A DNA stretch of 7,365 nt, taken from positions 1 to 7,365 of the forward strand of contig JAQUTB010000074.1 of assembly GCA_028709985.1 (NCBI GenBank), in the 5' to 3' direction. Positions within the stretch are counted from its first letter, which is position 1. Each line of letters starts with the position of its first letter. Shown here in pieces: positions 1 through 6,322 of this stretch. A program made the translations under genes and the position numbers. The notes under the pieces are model-generated. The model searched no databases. It saw nothing but the letters and a program-made list of their open reading frames with translations, and was not told the origin of the DNA. This stretch comes from Dethiosulfovibrio sp. GTDB taxonomy: Bacteria > Synergistota > Synergistia > Synergistales > Dethiosulfovibrionaceae.

Positions 1-918
1 GGGGAAAACTGCACGCTACAGCTGTCCGGCGGAGAGCCCACCACCAGGGACGACCTGGCCGACGTGGTGTCCATGGCAAGGTCCATGGGCTTCGACTTTA
101 TCCAGCTGAACACCAACGGAATAAGGATATCCCAGGACCGGCCCTACCTGGCGAAACTGGCGAAGGCGGGGCTCAGCTCGGTGTACCTACAGTTCGACGG
201 CGACGACGGGGCGAACCTTAAGCTGAGGGGAAAGCCCCTGTTTAAGGGTAAGGACCGGGCCATATCCAACTGCGCCATGGAGGGCATCGGGGTAGTCCTG
301 GGCACTACCTTGGTCCCAGGGTGCAACCTGGACCAGGTTGGGTCGGTGATATCCTACGGAATGGGCCGATCTCCGGCGGTCAGAGGGGTCCACTTTCAGC
401 CGGTCAGCTATTTCGGAAGGGGCCCCAAGGTGCCGGACTGGGAAGACAGGATAACCCTGCCGGAGGTCATGCCGATGGTGGAGGACCAGACCGGTGGGCT
501 GTTCCAGGCCAAGGACCTGATACCACCTGGGTGAGAGCATTCCCTGTGCTCCTGGCATGGAGACTTCATATTGAACAGCTCGGACAGGCCCACTCCGTCG
601 AAAAAGTCCCGGTGTTCAGGTGCGGGCGAGGCGGAGGCCAATCGCCGCAGGACCGTGGCGTCGGTGAAGGGAAAGTGGGGGGCTACGGTGGAATCGGTCC
701 AGAGCGGCGCTTTCGCCCTGTGGGACCGGTTTCTGGCGAAAAAATCCAGAAGGACCTTCACCCTGTCCTGCATGGCCTTTCAGGACTGTTTCAACATAGA
801 CCTGGAACGGCTCAAAAACTGCTGTATCCACGTGGTGGGGCCCGGAGGACGGCTAATACCCTTCTGCGCCAGATACTGCACCTCACTGGACGGCACGCCG
901 CTCTACCCCGAACGATGA
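1..918 (+). CDS. trsS: TrsS-type radical SAM selenoprotein (5' partial, in-frame UGA read as Sec)
   Basis: The first 305 residues visible are the middle and C-terminal part of a radical SAM enzyme; the N-terminus with the Cx3Cx2C cluster motif lies before the window. The SAM-binding GGE motif is at visible residues 10-12 (LSGGEPT). A TGA at 532-534 interrupts the frame, but family-like sequence continues without frame change: P-P-G-U178-E-H-S-L-C183-S-W-H, then a Cys-rich tail with LSCMAFQDC (255-263), CCIHV (274-278) and GRLIPFCARYC (283-293). That tail resembles the C-terminus of MJ0619/Tes-like radical SAM proteins. In related proteins Cys is expected at the U position, so selenocysteine is the economical reading. 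The real stop is TGA 916-918, overlapping the next start. By recalled family knowledge this is the radical SAM (seleno)protein TrsS, part of a cluster of unknown product. Alternative: a nonsense-mutated pseudogene, less likely because both halves are intact. Confidence 0.88.
532..534 (+). other. In-frame TGA, predicted selenocysteine codon
   Basis: TGA in frame with both the upstream radical SAM domain and the downstream Cys-rich tail. It sits four residues before a cysteine (U-E-H-S-L-C), a plausible redox or metal-ligand pair. A conventional gene caller would end the protein here and start a second ORF at TTG 571, losing the U-E-H-x-x-C motif. Recoding needs SelA/B/C/D elsewhere in the genome, which this window cannot show. 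Confidence 0.85.
535..564 (+). promoter_or_regulatory. Candidate bacterial SECIS hairpin(s) 3' of the UGA
   Basis: Two mutually exclusive hairpins follow the recoded TGA. The first pairs GAGCA (535-539) with TGCTC (547-551), a perfect 5-bp stem with a 7-nt loop. The second pairs CTCC (549-552) with GGAG (559-562) around loop TGGCAT (553-558), extendable by G548-C564 with A563 bulged. The second has its apical loop beginning 18 nt after the UGA and a G at the second loop position, which fits the loose bacterial SECIS rule of a short hairpin with a G early in the loop at about this distance. The structure is read by eye; no folding energy was computed. Confidence 0.55.
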
Positions 919-1871
919 GCGGCTTAGACCCGATCCAGGGCATAAACCGTATGTTGGCACGCCTTAGGGAGTCCAAGTTCTGGCGAGATAGGCTGAGAGG
1001 CTGTCCCGAGGCCATAGGGGACCTGGAGGACCTGTCGCTCTTTCCCGTCCTGACCGAGAAGGACCTGATGAATCATGGCAGGGAGATGGTCCTTATACCG
1101 CCGGGGGAGGTGGGCAGGATCGTCACGACCACCTCCGGCACCACCGGGCCGCCTAAGAGGGTCTATCTGTCCAGGCTGGACCTGGCTTCCACGACGGACT
1201 ATTTTGAGACAGGGCTCAGGTCCTTCTGCCATGAGGGACAGAGGATTTTGGTGCTCTATCCCGACGAGACCGACTGGTCCGTTGGTTCTATGCTGATGGA
1301 AGCGGCGGGAAGGATGGGGCTTCTGGCCGATCCCGTGGGGTCTATGGACCTGGAGGATATCCTGTGCGGCCTGAAGCGACACCGGTGGGACATCCTGGCT
1401 GGGACCCCGGCCCAGATGGCGGCGCTGACGTTGAAGTTGCCTCCACTTTCCCCTGGCGACAGGAGGCTAGTAGCCGCCCTGTCCTCCGGGGCAACCCTCA
1501 CTAAAGGCCTTCGGGAGAGGTTCGAACAAGCCACAGGGGCCGATGTTTACGACCACTGGGGTTGCAGAGAGGGAGGTTACGGAGGAGCGCTGGAGTGCTC
1601 CTTTCACGTAGGGCTCCACCTGAGGCAAGGGATCTGGGCGGAGGTCACGAAAAGCGGAGATCTACTTATAACCACCTACGGAGCCCACTGTATGCCCCTT
1701 CTGAGGTACAAAACCGGCGACAGGGCCAGGATAGAGACCGACCCATGCGGCTGCTCCGATCCCAGCCCCAGGCTCTTTCCCATGGGGAGAATCGGCGAGG
1801 GGGACTGGGATCCCCTTCGCTGGGAGCCCTCGATAGAGGGATGGGGAAAGGCCCCACCCCGTAAGACATGA
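915..1871 (+). CDS. DVU_1553-type AMP-dependent CoA ligase-like protein
   Basis: A 318-residue member of the adenylate-forming superfamily, closest in style to phenylacetate-CoA ligases. Visible motifs: P-loop TTTSGTTGPPK (71-81), the A5-like segment VYDHWGCREGGYGGALEC (211-228), and the Y-x-TGDR nucleotide-ribose motif (265-270), then a C-x-C pair (278, 280) and a hinge-like MGRIGEG (290-296). It ends about 20 residues after the hinge, so the mobile C-terminal domain that supports thioester formation in full-length ligases (usually over 400 residues) is absent. It may therefore only adenylate its substrate, or use a partner. Start ATG 915 is chosen because it overlaps the upstream stop (ATGA); the frame stays open upstream to about 321 but that part is antisense-like noise inside the radical SAM gene. 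No good ribosome site precedes it, so translation is probably coupled. The substrate is unknown. Confidence 0.85.
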   Translation: MSGLDPIQGINRMLARLRESKFWRDRLRGCPEAIGDLEDLSLFPVLTEKDLMNHGREMVLIPPGEVGRIVTTTSGTTGPPKRVYLSRLDLASTTDYFETGLRSFCHEGQRILVLYPDETDWSVGSMLMEAAGRMGLLADPVGSMDLEDILCGLKRHRWDILAGTPAQMAALTLKLPPLSPGDRRLVAALSSGATLTKGLRERFEQATGADVYDHWGCREGGYGGALECSFHVGLHLRQGIWAEVTKSGDLLITTYGAHCMPLLRYKTGDRARIETDPCGCSDPSPRLFPMGRIGEGDWDPLRWEPSIEGWGKAPPRKT

Positions 1872-1875
1872 CACA

Positions 1876-1919
1876 AGAGGCCCCGGGTGGCTGGATAGCT
1901 CCAGTCCCGGGGCCTTTTT
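1876..1919 (+). terminator. Intrinsic terminator between convergent operons
   Basis: A perfect 9-bp GC stem, GGCCCCGGG (1879-1887) with CCCGGGGCC (1906-1914), is topped by a second stem CTGGA (1891-1895)/TCCAG (1900-1904) with loop TAGC, and followed by TTTTT (1915-1919). It starts 7 bases after the ligase stop and ends 9 bases from the carbamate kinase stop. The stem extends by A1878-T1915. On the - strand the stem is followed by a weaker T-containing run (CTCTTGTGT), so it may also stop the opposing operon, less efficiently. Confidence 0.93.
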
Positions 1920-1927
1920 GTATGGCT

Positions 1928-2869
1928 CTACTTTACTATCTGGGTTCCCTCGGTGCCCTCAAGGGCCTCAAGAGCCTGGTCCAGGCTGGCTATGATCGCA
2001 CGGGATCCGCCGTTCTCGACGAAGGCCATGGCAGCAGCCACCTTTGGGCCCATGGAGCCGGCCTTGAAGTGTCCCTCGGCCTGGTAGCCCTTCATCTCCT
2101 CTATTCCGACCTTTCCCAGCCACTTCTCCTCGGGCTTGCCGTAGTTCAGTGCGACCTTCGGAACGTCGGTAAGGATCATGAAAAGGTCGGCCTTCACCTG
2201 CTGGGCCAGAAGCTCTCCGGCCAGGTCTTTGTCTATTACCGCCTCGACCCCTCTGTAGCTTCCGTCGGCCTCTTTGACCACAGGGATGCCACCGCCGCCG
2301 GAGGCCACAACCACGTAGCCACGGTCAGCGAGCTCCTGGATCGCCTGACGCTCCACTATGTTGGTGGGCTTAGGAGAGGGGACGACACGCCTCCAGCCCC
2401 TGCCCGAGTCCTCGACCCAGCTCTCGCCGGAGGACTCCATCCTGGCCTTGGCGGTCGCCTCGTCGTAGAAGGGGCCCACTGGCTTGGTGGGGTTGGCGAA
2501 GGCCGGATCCTCAGATGACACCTCGACCTGGGTCACCAGACATAGGGGCTCTTTGGCGATTCCCTGGGCTATGAGCGCCTTTTTAAACTCCTGAACGAAA
2601 AGATATCCTATGAATCCCTGGCTCTCGGCGCCGCACACGTCCATAGGCATGGCGGGAACCTTGTCCCTGCCGGCCTCGTTCTGGATCAGGATAGCTCCTA
2701 CCTGGGGGCCGTTGCCGTGGGTCAAGACCACATCGTAACCTGCACCTATCATCTTCACTATCTGAGCTACCGTGCTGGCGACGCTGGCCCTCTGGTCCTG
2801 CTCCGTTCCCTTCTGGCCTCTTTGAAGTATGGCGTTGCCTCCCAGGGCTACTACGACTCTCTTGCTCAT
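1928..2869 (-). CDS. arcC: Carbamate kinase
   Basis: A 313-residue cytoplasmic amino-acid-kinase-fold enzyme that interconverts carbamoyl phosphate + ADP and carbamate + ATP; catabolic operons use it to make ATP. Visible family signatures: GGNAI (10-14), HGNGPQVG (51-58), SGGGGIPV (190-197), DKDLAGELLA (213-222) and GSMGPKV (271-277). Length is typical of the family. The start is ATG at 2869: GGAGG lies 7 bases upstream of it. A longer frame from TTG 2887 would put that ribosome site inside the gene, so it is rejected. It is the last gene of the - strand operon, 48 bases after the hydantoinase-like gene. No arginine deiminase or ornithine transcarbamoylase lies beside it. Its partner is thus likely a ureide or purine/pyrimidine carbamoyl source, as with E. 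coli yqeA next to hyuA, not the arginine deiminase pathway. Identification is secure; the pathway is inferred. Confidence 0.95.
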   Translation of the reverse strand: MSKRVVVALGGNAILQRGQKGTEQDQRASVASTVAQIVKMIGAGYDVVLTHGNGPQVGAILIQNEAGRDKVPAMPMDVCGAESQGFIGYLFVQEFKKALIAQGIAKEPLCLVTQVEVSSEDPAFANPTKPVGPFYDEATAKARMESSGESWVEDSGRGWRRVVPSPKPTNIVERQAIQELADRGYVVVASGGGGIPVVKEADGSYRGVEAVIDKDLAGELLAQQVKADLFMILTDVPKVALNYGKPEEKWLGKVGIEEMKGYQAEGHFKAGSMGPKVAAAMAFVENGGSRAIIASLDQALEALEGTEGTQIVK

Positions 2870-2912
2870 TGGACATCCTCCGTTCAAAGTTTAGTTTAAG
2901 TTTTATGTGCCT

Positions 2913-2928
2913 CGGCTCTATGGAGCCG
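2913..2928 (-). repeat. Short perfect hairpin over the hydantoinase-gene stop
   Basis: CGGCTC (2913-2918) and GAGCCG (2923-2928) form a 6-bp perfect stem with a 4-base loop that contains part of the TAG stop (2918-2920). On the coding strand no T-run follows, so it is not a standard terminator. It could affect mRNA stability or the ratio of the two genes, or be chance. Confidence 0.4.
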
Positions 2929-4282
2929 TCGGTCTCGGTTTTCTCGGTATAAATCTGCCCCTACCGGGATCGCAACAGAGAGCCCCGTCACTGAAGACCA
3001 CCTCCCCTCTGGATATGGTGGTCAGTACCTTGCCCTGGAGCTCCATGCCCTCGTAGGGGGAGAAGTCGACGTTCATGTGCAGGTCCTCCGCCCTCACCGT
3101 CCAATTTGCCGACGGGTCGAAGATGACTAAGTCACCGTCGTATCCCGGGACTACCCTGCCCTTTCCGGTCAGGCCGTAGCGGTCCGCCGGAGCCTGGGAC
3201 GTTATGAGAGGCAGATGCTCCACCGATATGAGGCCCTTCAGGACCCCCTGATATACCAGAGGCAGCGTAAGCTCGACCCCTGGAAGGCCGTAGGGCAGGT
3301 CGGAGAAAGACCCTTTCCACGTCTTCTGGGCCTTGGTGAAGGGACAGTGGTCGGTGGCGACGAAGTCCAGCACCCCTGAGTTCAGTGAGCTCCAGAGGAC
3401 CTGACGGTCCCGGTTCGACCTCAGGGCCGGGCTGGCGGAGTAAAGGTGTCCGTCGGACCGGTCGTAGACCTCGTCGGTCAGAAAAAGGTACTGTGGACAG
3501 GTCTCGCCGGTTATGTCCACCCCTCGCCTCCGGGCCAGGTCTATACGGCTCGCCCCGAGGCCGGAGCTGACGTGGACCACGTGGACCGACGCCCCTGTCG
3601 CCTCGCCGTAGAAGGCCACCTGATCTATGGCGGCTCCCTCGCATGTATCGGGCCTGGTGCGGGCCAGGGCCCTCATGGACCCCTTCTGCTCCTCCGACAG
3701 CTCCGACGTGAGAGCCCTTATAAGCTCGTCGTCCTCGGAGTGGACCACCGCCACCGCCCCGAGTTCGGCTATCTTCGAGAAGCATCTGAACAGGGTTCCT
3801 CCGTCGGACCTCCTGCCGGAATCGCCGTAGGCGGTGAAGAACTTGAAGCTGGTGACTCCCCGTTCCACAGCCTGGGCGATCTGGTCCTCCTTGCCGGGAC
3901 GCCATCCTATGACCTCGCAGTGGAAGCTGTAGTCGGCGACGGCGGGACGGGCTGTCTCAAGGCGGGACTCTATGTCCTCCGCCAGGGTAGTGTCGTGGCT
4001 CCCGACGGTGAAGTCCACCACGGTGGTAACCCCTCCCGCCAGGGCCGCACCGGTCCCGGATAAAAAGTCGTCGCTGGAGCGATCCCCCCGGACCGGGAGG
4101 TCAAGGTGGACGTGGGCGTCTACGACGCCAGGGAGAACCATAAGCCCTTGAGCGTTCAGCTCCTGCCTGCCCTTGAGCTTTTCACCTAAGGCGGCTATTT
4201 TGCCGTTTTCCAGGGCTATATCCGCAAATAACGGCCCAGAAGCGGTTATTATCATACCATCTTTGACCACAAGATCATACAC
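2918..4282 (-). CDS. hydA: Hydantoinase/dihydropyrimidinase-family cyclic amidohydrolase
   Basis: A 454-residue metal-dependent amidohydrolase that hydrolyses a cyclic amide ring (hydantoin, dihydropyrimidine or a related ureide) to an N-carbamoyl product in the cytoplasm. The full binuclear metal set is present: H57 and H59 (DAHVHLDLP), the lysine expected to be carboxylated K147 (TSFKFFTAY), H181 (VHSED), H237 (VHVSS) and D311 (ATDHCPF). Y152 matches the substrate-binding tyrosine position. HLDLP and DDFLSGT..A..GG favour the hydantoinase/dihydropyrimidinase branch over allantoinase. The C-terminal SPYEG...QG and GRGRFIPRKP resemble E. coli HyuA. Start is GTG 4282, with GGAGGTG 7 bases upstream. 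It sits between the importer permeases and carbamate kinase, implying that it acts on the imported compound. Exact substrate cannot be told from sequence. Confidence 0.9.
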   Translation of the reverse strand: MYDLVVKDGMIITASGPLFADIALENGKIAALGEKLKGRQELNAQGLMVLPGVVDAHVHLDLPVRGDRSSDDFLSGTGAALAGGVTTVVDFTVGSHDTTLAEDIESRLETARPAVADYSFHCEVIGWRPGKEDQIAQAVERGVTSFKFFTAYGDSGRRSDGGTLFRCFSKIAELGAVAVVHSEDDELIRALTSELSEEQKGSMRALARTRPDTCEGAAIDQVAFYGEATGASVHVVHVSSGLGASRIDLARRRGVDITGETCPQYLFLTDEVYDRSDGHLYSASPALRSNRDRQVLWSSLNSGVLDFVATDHCPFTKAQKTWKGSFSDLPYGLPGVELTLPLVYQGVLKGLISVEHLPLITSQAPADRYGLTGKGRVVPGYDGDLVIFDPSANWTVRAEDLHMNVDFSPYEGMELQGKVLTTISRGEVVFSDGALCCDPGRGRFIPRKPRPTAP

Positions 4283-4284
4283 TA

Positions 4285-4320
4285 AAAATCACCTCCGTGG
4301 GAAGTTGAGTTTATGATTTT
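4285..4320 (-). repeat. AT-rich inverted repeat flanking the hydantoinase-gene ribosome site
   Basis: AAAATCA (4285-4291) and TGATTTT (4314-4320) are 7-bp inverted arms separated by 22 bases. In the mRNA the ribosome site is in the loop and at the edge of the 3' arm, and that arm fills the spacer before the GTG start. It could tune initiation of this gene relative to the permeases. The stem is weak (mostly A-U), so it may be chance. Confidence 0.25.
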
Positions 4321-4325
4321 CGATA

Positions 4326-5249
4326 TTATCGCCGCTCTTTTTCGTAAGGGACGCCCAATGTGGCGGGGACGTTGAAGTTGCTCCTAACCACCGTCGCCAC
4401 TATGGTCAGGATATAGGGTATGGCTATAAGGAACTCGTTCGGGACCAAGGTTATGCCGGAGGTCTGAAGCTGGATCGCCACCGCGTCGGCTAGGCCGAAG
4501 ACCAGAGCCCCTACGAAGACCCCCATAGGATTCCAGTTGCCCAGGAAACAGATGGCGAAGGCTATCCATCCCCGTCCGCCGATGATATCGTTGGTGTACA
4601 TCCCTAAGAAGGCCAGGGAGTAGAAGGCTCCAGCCAGACCGTCGACGGCCCCGGCCACCAGGAGGGTCCTGAACCGAACCTTGTCCACGTCGATCCCCGC
4701 TGCCTCAACCGCCTCGGGGTTTTCTCCGGTGGAGCGGAGGATCAGGCCGAGCTGAGTTTTATAGAGAACCCAGTACCCCAGAGGTATCAAAGCCCAGGCG
4801 AGGTAGGTCAGAGGGCTTTGGGTGAACAGGGCCTTGCCCAGCACCGGTATGGAGGACAGCAGGGGAATGGCTATGGGCCTTATGGGCTCCACCGTCAGAG
4901 GAAGAAGAGGAACGCCGAAGATAACCCGATATAGATATATTCCCACTCCCGCCGCGAGGATGTTCAGAGCCGTCCCTGTGACTATCTGGTGTTGTTTCAG
5001 CCTCACGGTGAAAAGACCGTAGACCGCCGCGACCGCGACCCCGACCGCCATGGCGGCGACAAGGCCTAGGAGGATATTTCCGCTTGAATAGGCCACCACG
5101 AAACCGCCCCAGGCCCCCAGTAGGAAGATCCCCTCTATGGCTATGACCATTACCCCTGTCCGTTCGGCGTAGACCTCCGCCAGTCCACCGAGGAGCAGCG
5201 GCGTGCTCATCTGTAACGCTCCGGCTATAAGCCCGGTGATGACCGTCAT
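4326..5249 (-). CDS. BMP/nucleoside-type ABC transporter permease (second subunit, NupQ/YufQ-like)
   Basis: A 307-residue polytopic inner-membrane protein of the BPD_transp_2 group, the second permease of an importer for nucleosides or related bases. It is dominated by long hydrophobic segments. Family-like features are the N-terminal AERTGVMVIAIEGIFLLGAW (28-47), VRLKQHQIVTGTALNILAAG (82-101), and the cytoplasmic coupling loop STGENPEAVEAAGIDV (173-188) that contacts the ATPase. Start ATG 5249 overlaps the preceding permease's stop (ATGA), with a G-rich GGGGGAG 7 bases upstream. The gap to the hydantoinase gene is 43 bases. The C-terminus is charged (EKERR). Family is secure; the ligand (nucleoside, purine, or cyclic ureide) is inferred from neighbours only. 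Confidence 0.9.
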   Translation of the reverse strand: MTVITGLIAGALQMSTPLLLGGLAEVYAERTGVMVIAIEGIFLLGAWGGFVVAYSSGNILLGLVAAMAVGVAVAAVYGLFTVRLKQHQIVTGTALNILAAGVGIYLYRVIFGVPLLPLTVEPIRPIAIPLLSSIPVLGKALFTQSPLTYLAWALIPLGYWVLYKTQLGLILRSTGENPEAVEAAGIDVDKVRFRTLLVAGAVDGLAGAFYSLAFLGMYTNDIIGGRGWIAFAICFLGNWNPMGVFVGALVFGLADAVAIQLQTSGITLVPNEFLIAIPYILTIVATVVRSNFNVPATLGVPYEKERR

Positions 5250-6322
5250 CTCCGATCTCCCCCTTTCTTGAGAGCCCTTTTGCTGGCGGCAGAGGAGAGG
5301 GCTGCCTGAGCTGCGTAGGACAGTATCACCGACAGCATTACGAACCCCTCCATGATCCCTATTATGCTTGAGGGGACCCCGGAGGTCTGGACCGCCAGGT
5401 TTCCTCCCACCTGGAGGGCTCCAAAAAGGATAGAGGCGAGGACGATCCCAAGGGGATGGGCGTTGCCCAGTATGGCTATGCCTATGCCCTCGGCCCCTAC
5501 CATGGGGCTGAACCCCTGGACGAGCATGTGCTGCATGCCGTTGACCTCGGTGAACCCGGCCAGGCCCGCAAAGGCACCGCTTATGGCGAAAACCGCCACG
5601 AAGATGCCGCCGGAGTTTATTCCTGCGTATCTAGCGGCGTCCCGGTTCATGCCGACGGCCCTGATTCTGTAGCCTAAAGAGGTCCTCCAGAGGATAAACC
5701 AGGCCAAGAGCGCCGCGGCCAGTGCCAATACGAAGCCCCAGTGCAGCCTGGTCCCCGGGACCAGGGCCGGTATCCAACCGGCGTCGGCGATAACGTCGGT
5801 CTGGGGGTATTCGCCCTTGGCCTCCCTGAGAGGGCCTCTCAGGAGATAGTTCATGATCGCCAGCGCCACGTAGGTGGACATCATGCTGATCAGGAACTCG
5901 TTCGCGTTGAACCTGGCCTTGGCTAAGCCCACCAAGGAGGCCCACAGGCATCCCATCAGGGCGGCCCCTAGGGCACACAGAGGGAGTACCACCAGAGGCG
6001 AGCTTTCCCCCATGGAGATGGCAACCCAGGCGGCGGCCACGGACCCCAGGTAAAACTGGCCCTGAGCTCCTATGTTGAATAGATTTGCCCTGAAGGCGAA
6101 GCCGAAGGCCAGCCCGGTGAGTATCAAAGGGGTCGCCTTGGCGAATATGTCCGCCACGTTGTATTCGTCCCTGAAGGCCATGGACACTATTTTCCCGTAG
6201 ACCGATATGGGGTTGGCCCCTAGCAGGGTCATCATAAGGCCGCTAGCCACCAGCCCCACCGCTACAGACAATATGGGCCAGGCCACCGCCCCAAGGGCCG
6301 CGCCGTGCTTACGATCAGCCAT
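5246..6322 (-). CDS. BMP/nucleoside-type ABC transporter permease (first subunit, NupP/YufP-like)
   Basis: A 358-residue polytopic membrane protein of the same permease superfamily, longer than its partner as is usual for these paired subunits. The family hallmark FRANLFNIGAQGQFYLG is at 77-93, NEFLISMMSTYVA at 141-153, and the ATPase-coupling loop RAVGMNRDAARYAGI at 221-235. A hydrophilic stretch at about 162-192 is a likely periplasmic loop. Start ATG 6322 lies within the last codons of the ATPase gene (8-base overlap) and has AGGAGG 6 bases upstream, so translation is coupled. The C-terminus is basic (SKRALKKGGDRR). With its partner it should form the heterodimeric translocation pathway. 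Confidence 0.92.
   Translation of the reverse strand: MADRKHGAALGAVAWPILSVAVGLVASGLMMTLLGANPISVYGKIVSMAFRDEYNVADIFAKATPLILTGLAFGFAFRANLFNIGAQGQFYLGSVAAAWVAISMGESSPLVVLPLCALGAALMGCLWASLVGLAKARFNANEFLISMMSTYVALAIMNYLLRGPLREAKGEYPQTDVIADAGWIPALVPGTRLHWGFVLALAAALLAWFILWRTSLGYRIRAVGMNRDAARYAGINSGGIFVAVFAISGAFAGLAGFTEVNGMQHMLVQGFSPMVGAEGIGIAILGNAHPLGIVLASILFGALQVGGNLAVQTSGVPSSIIGIMEGFVMLSVILSYAAQAALSSAASKRALKKGGDRR

Noticed and set aside
532..534. Nonsense mutation making a pseudogene
   Set aside because: No other lesions, intact conserved sequence on both sides, the TGA at an expected Cys/Sec position, and coupling to an intact downstream gene all favour recoding; not formally excluded.
321..914. 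198-residue N-terminal extension of the CoA-ligase-like ORF
   Set aside because: It overlaps the conserved radical SAM coding sequence in another frame and has no recognisable family sequence; ATG 915 with ATGA overlap is the natural start.
571..918. Separate 115-residue ORF starting at TTG 571
   Set aside because: It is in the same frame as the upstream radical SAM gene and is the family's C-terminus; the TTG is an internal leucine of a read-through selenoprotein.
1868..2518. 216-residue + strand ORF
   Set aside because: Antisense to carbamate kinase, which has all family motifs; it is a shadow due to high GC.
2870..2917. Possible internal promoter in the AT-rich gap before carbamate kinase
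   Set aside because: The patch is AT-rich but I could not find a -35/-10 pair with correct spacing; the gap is short and fits operon read-through.
3446..4063. 205-residue + strand ORF
   Set aside because: Antisense to the hydantoinase-like gene; no recognisable motifs and low-complexity, G/R/P-rich composition.
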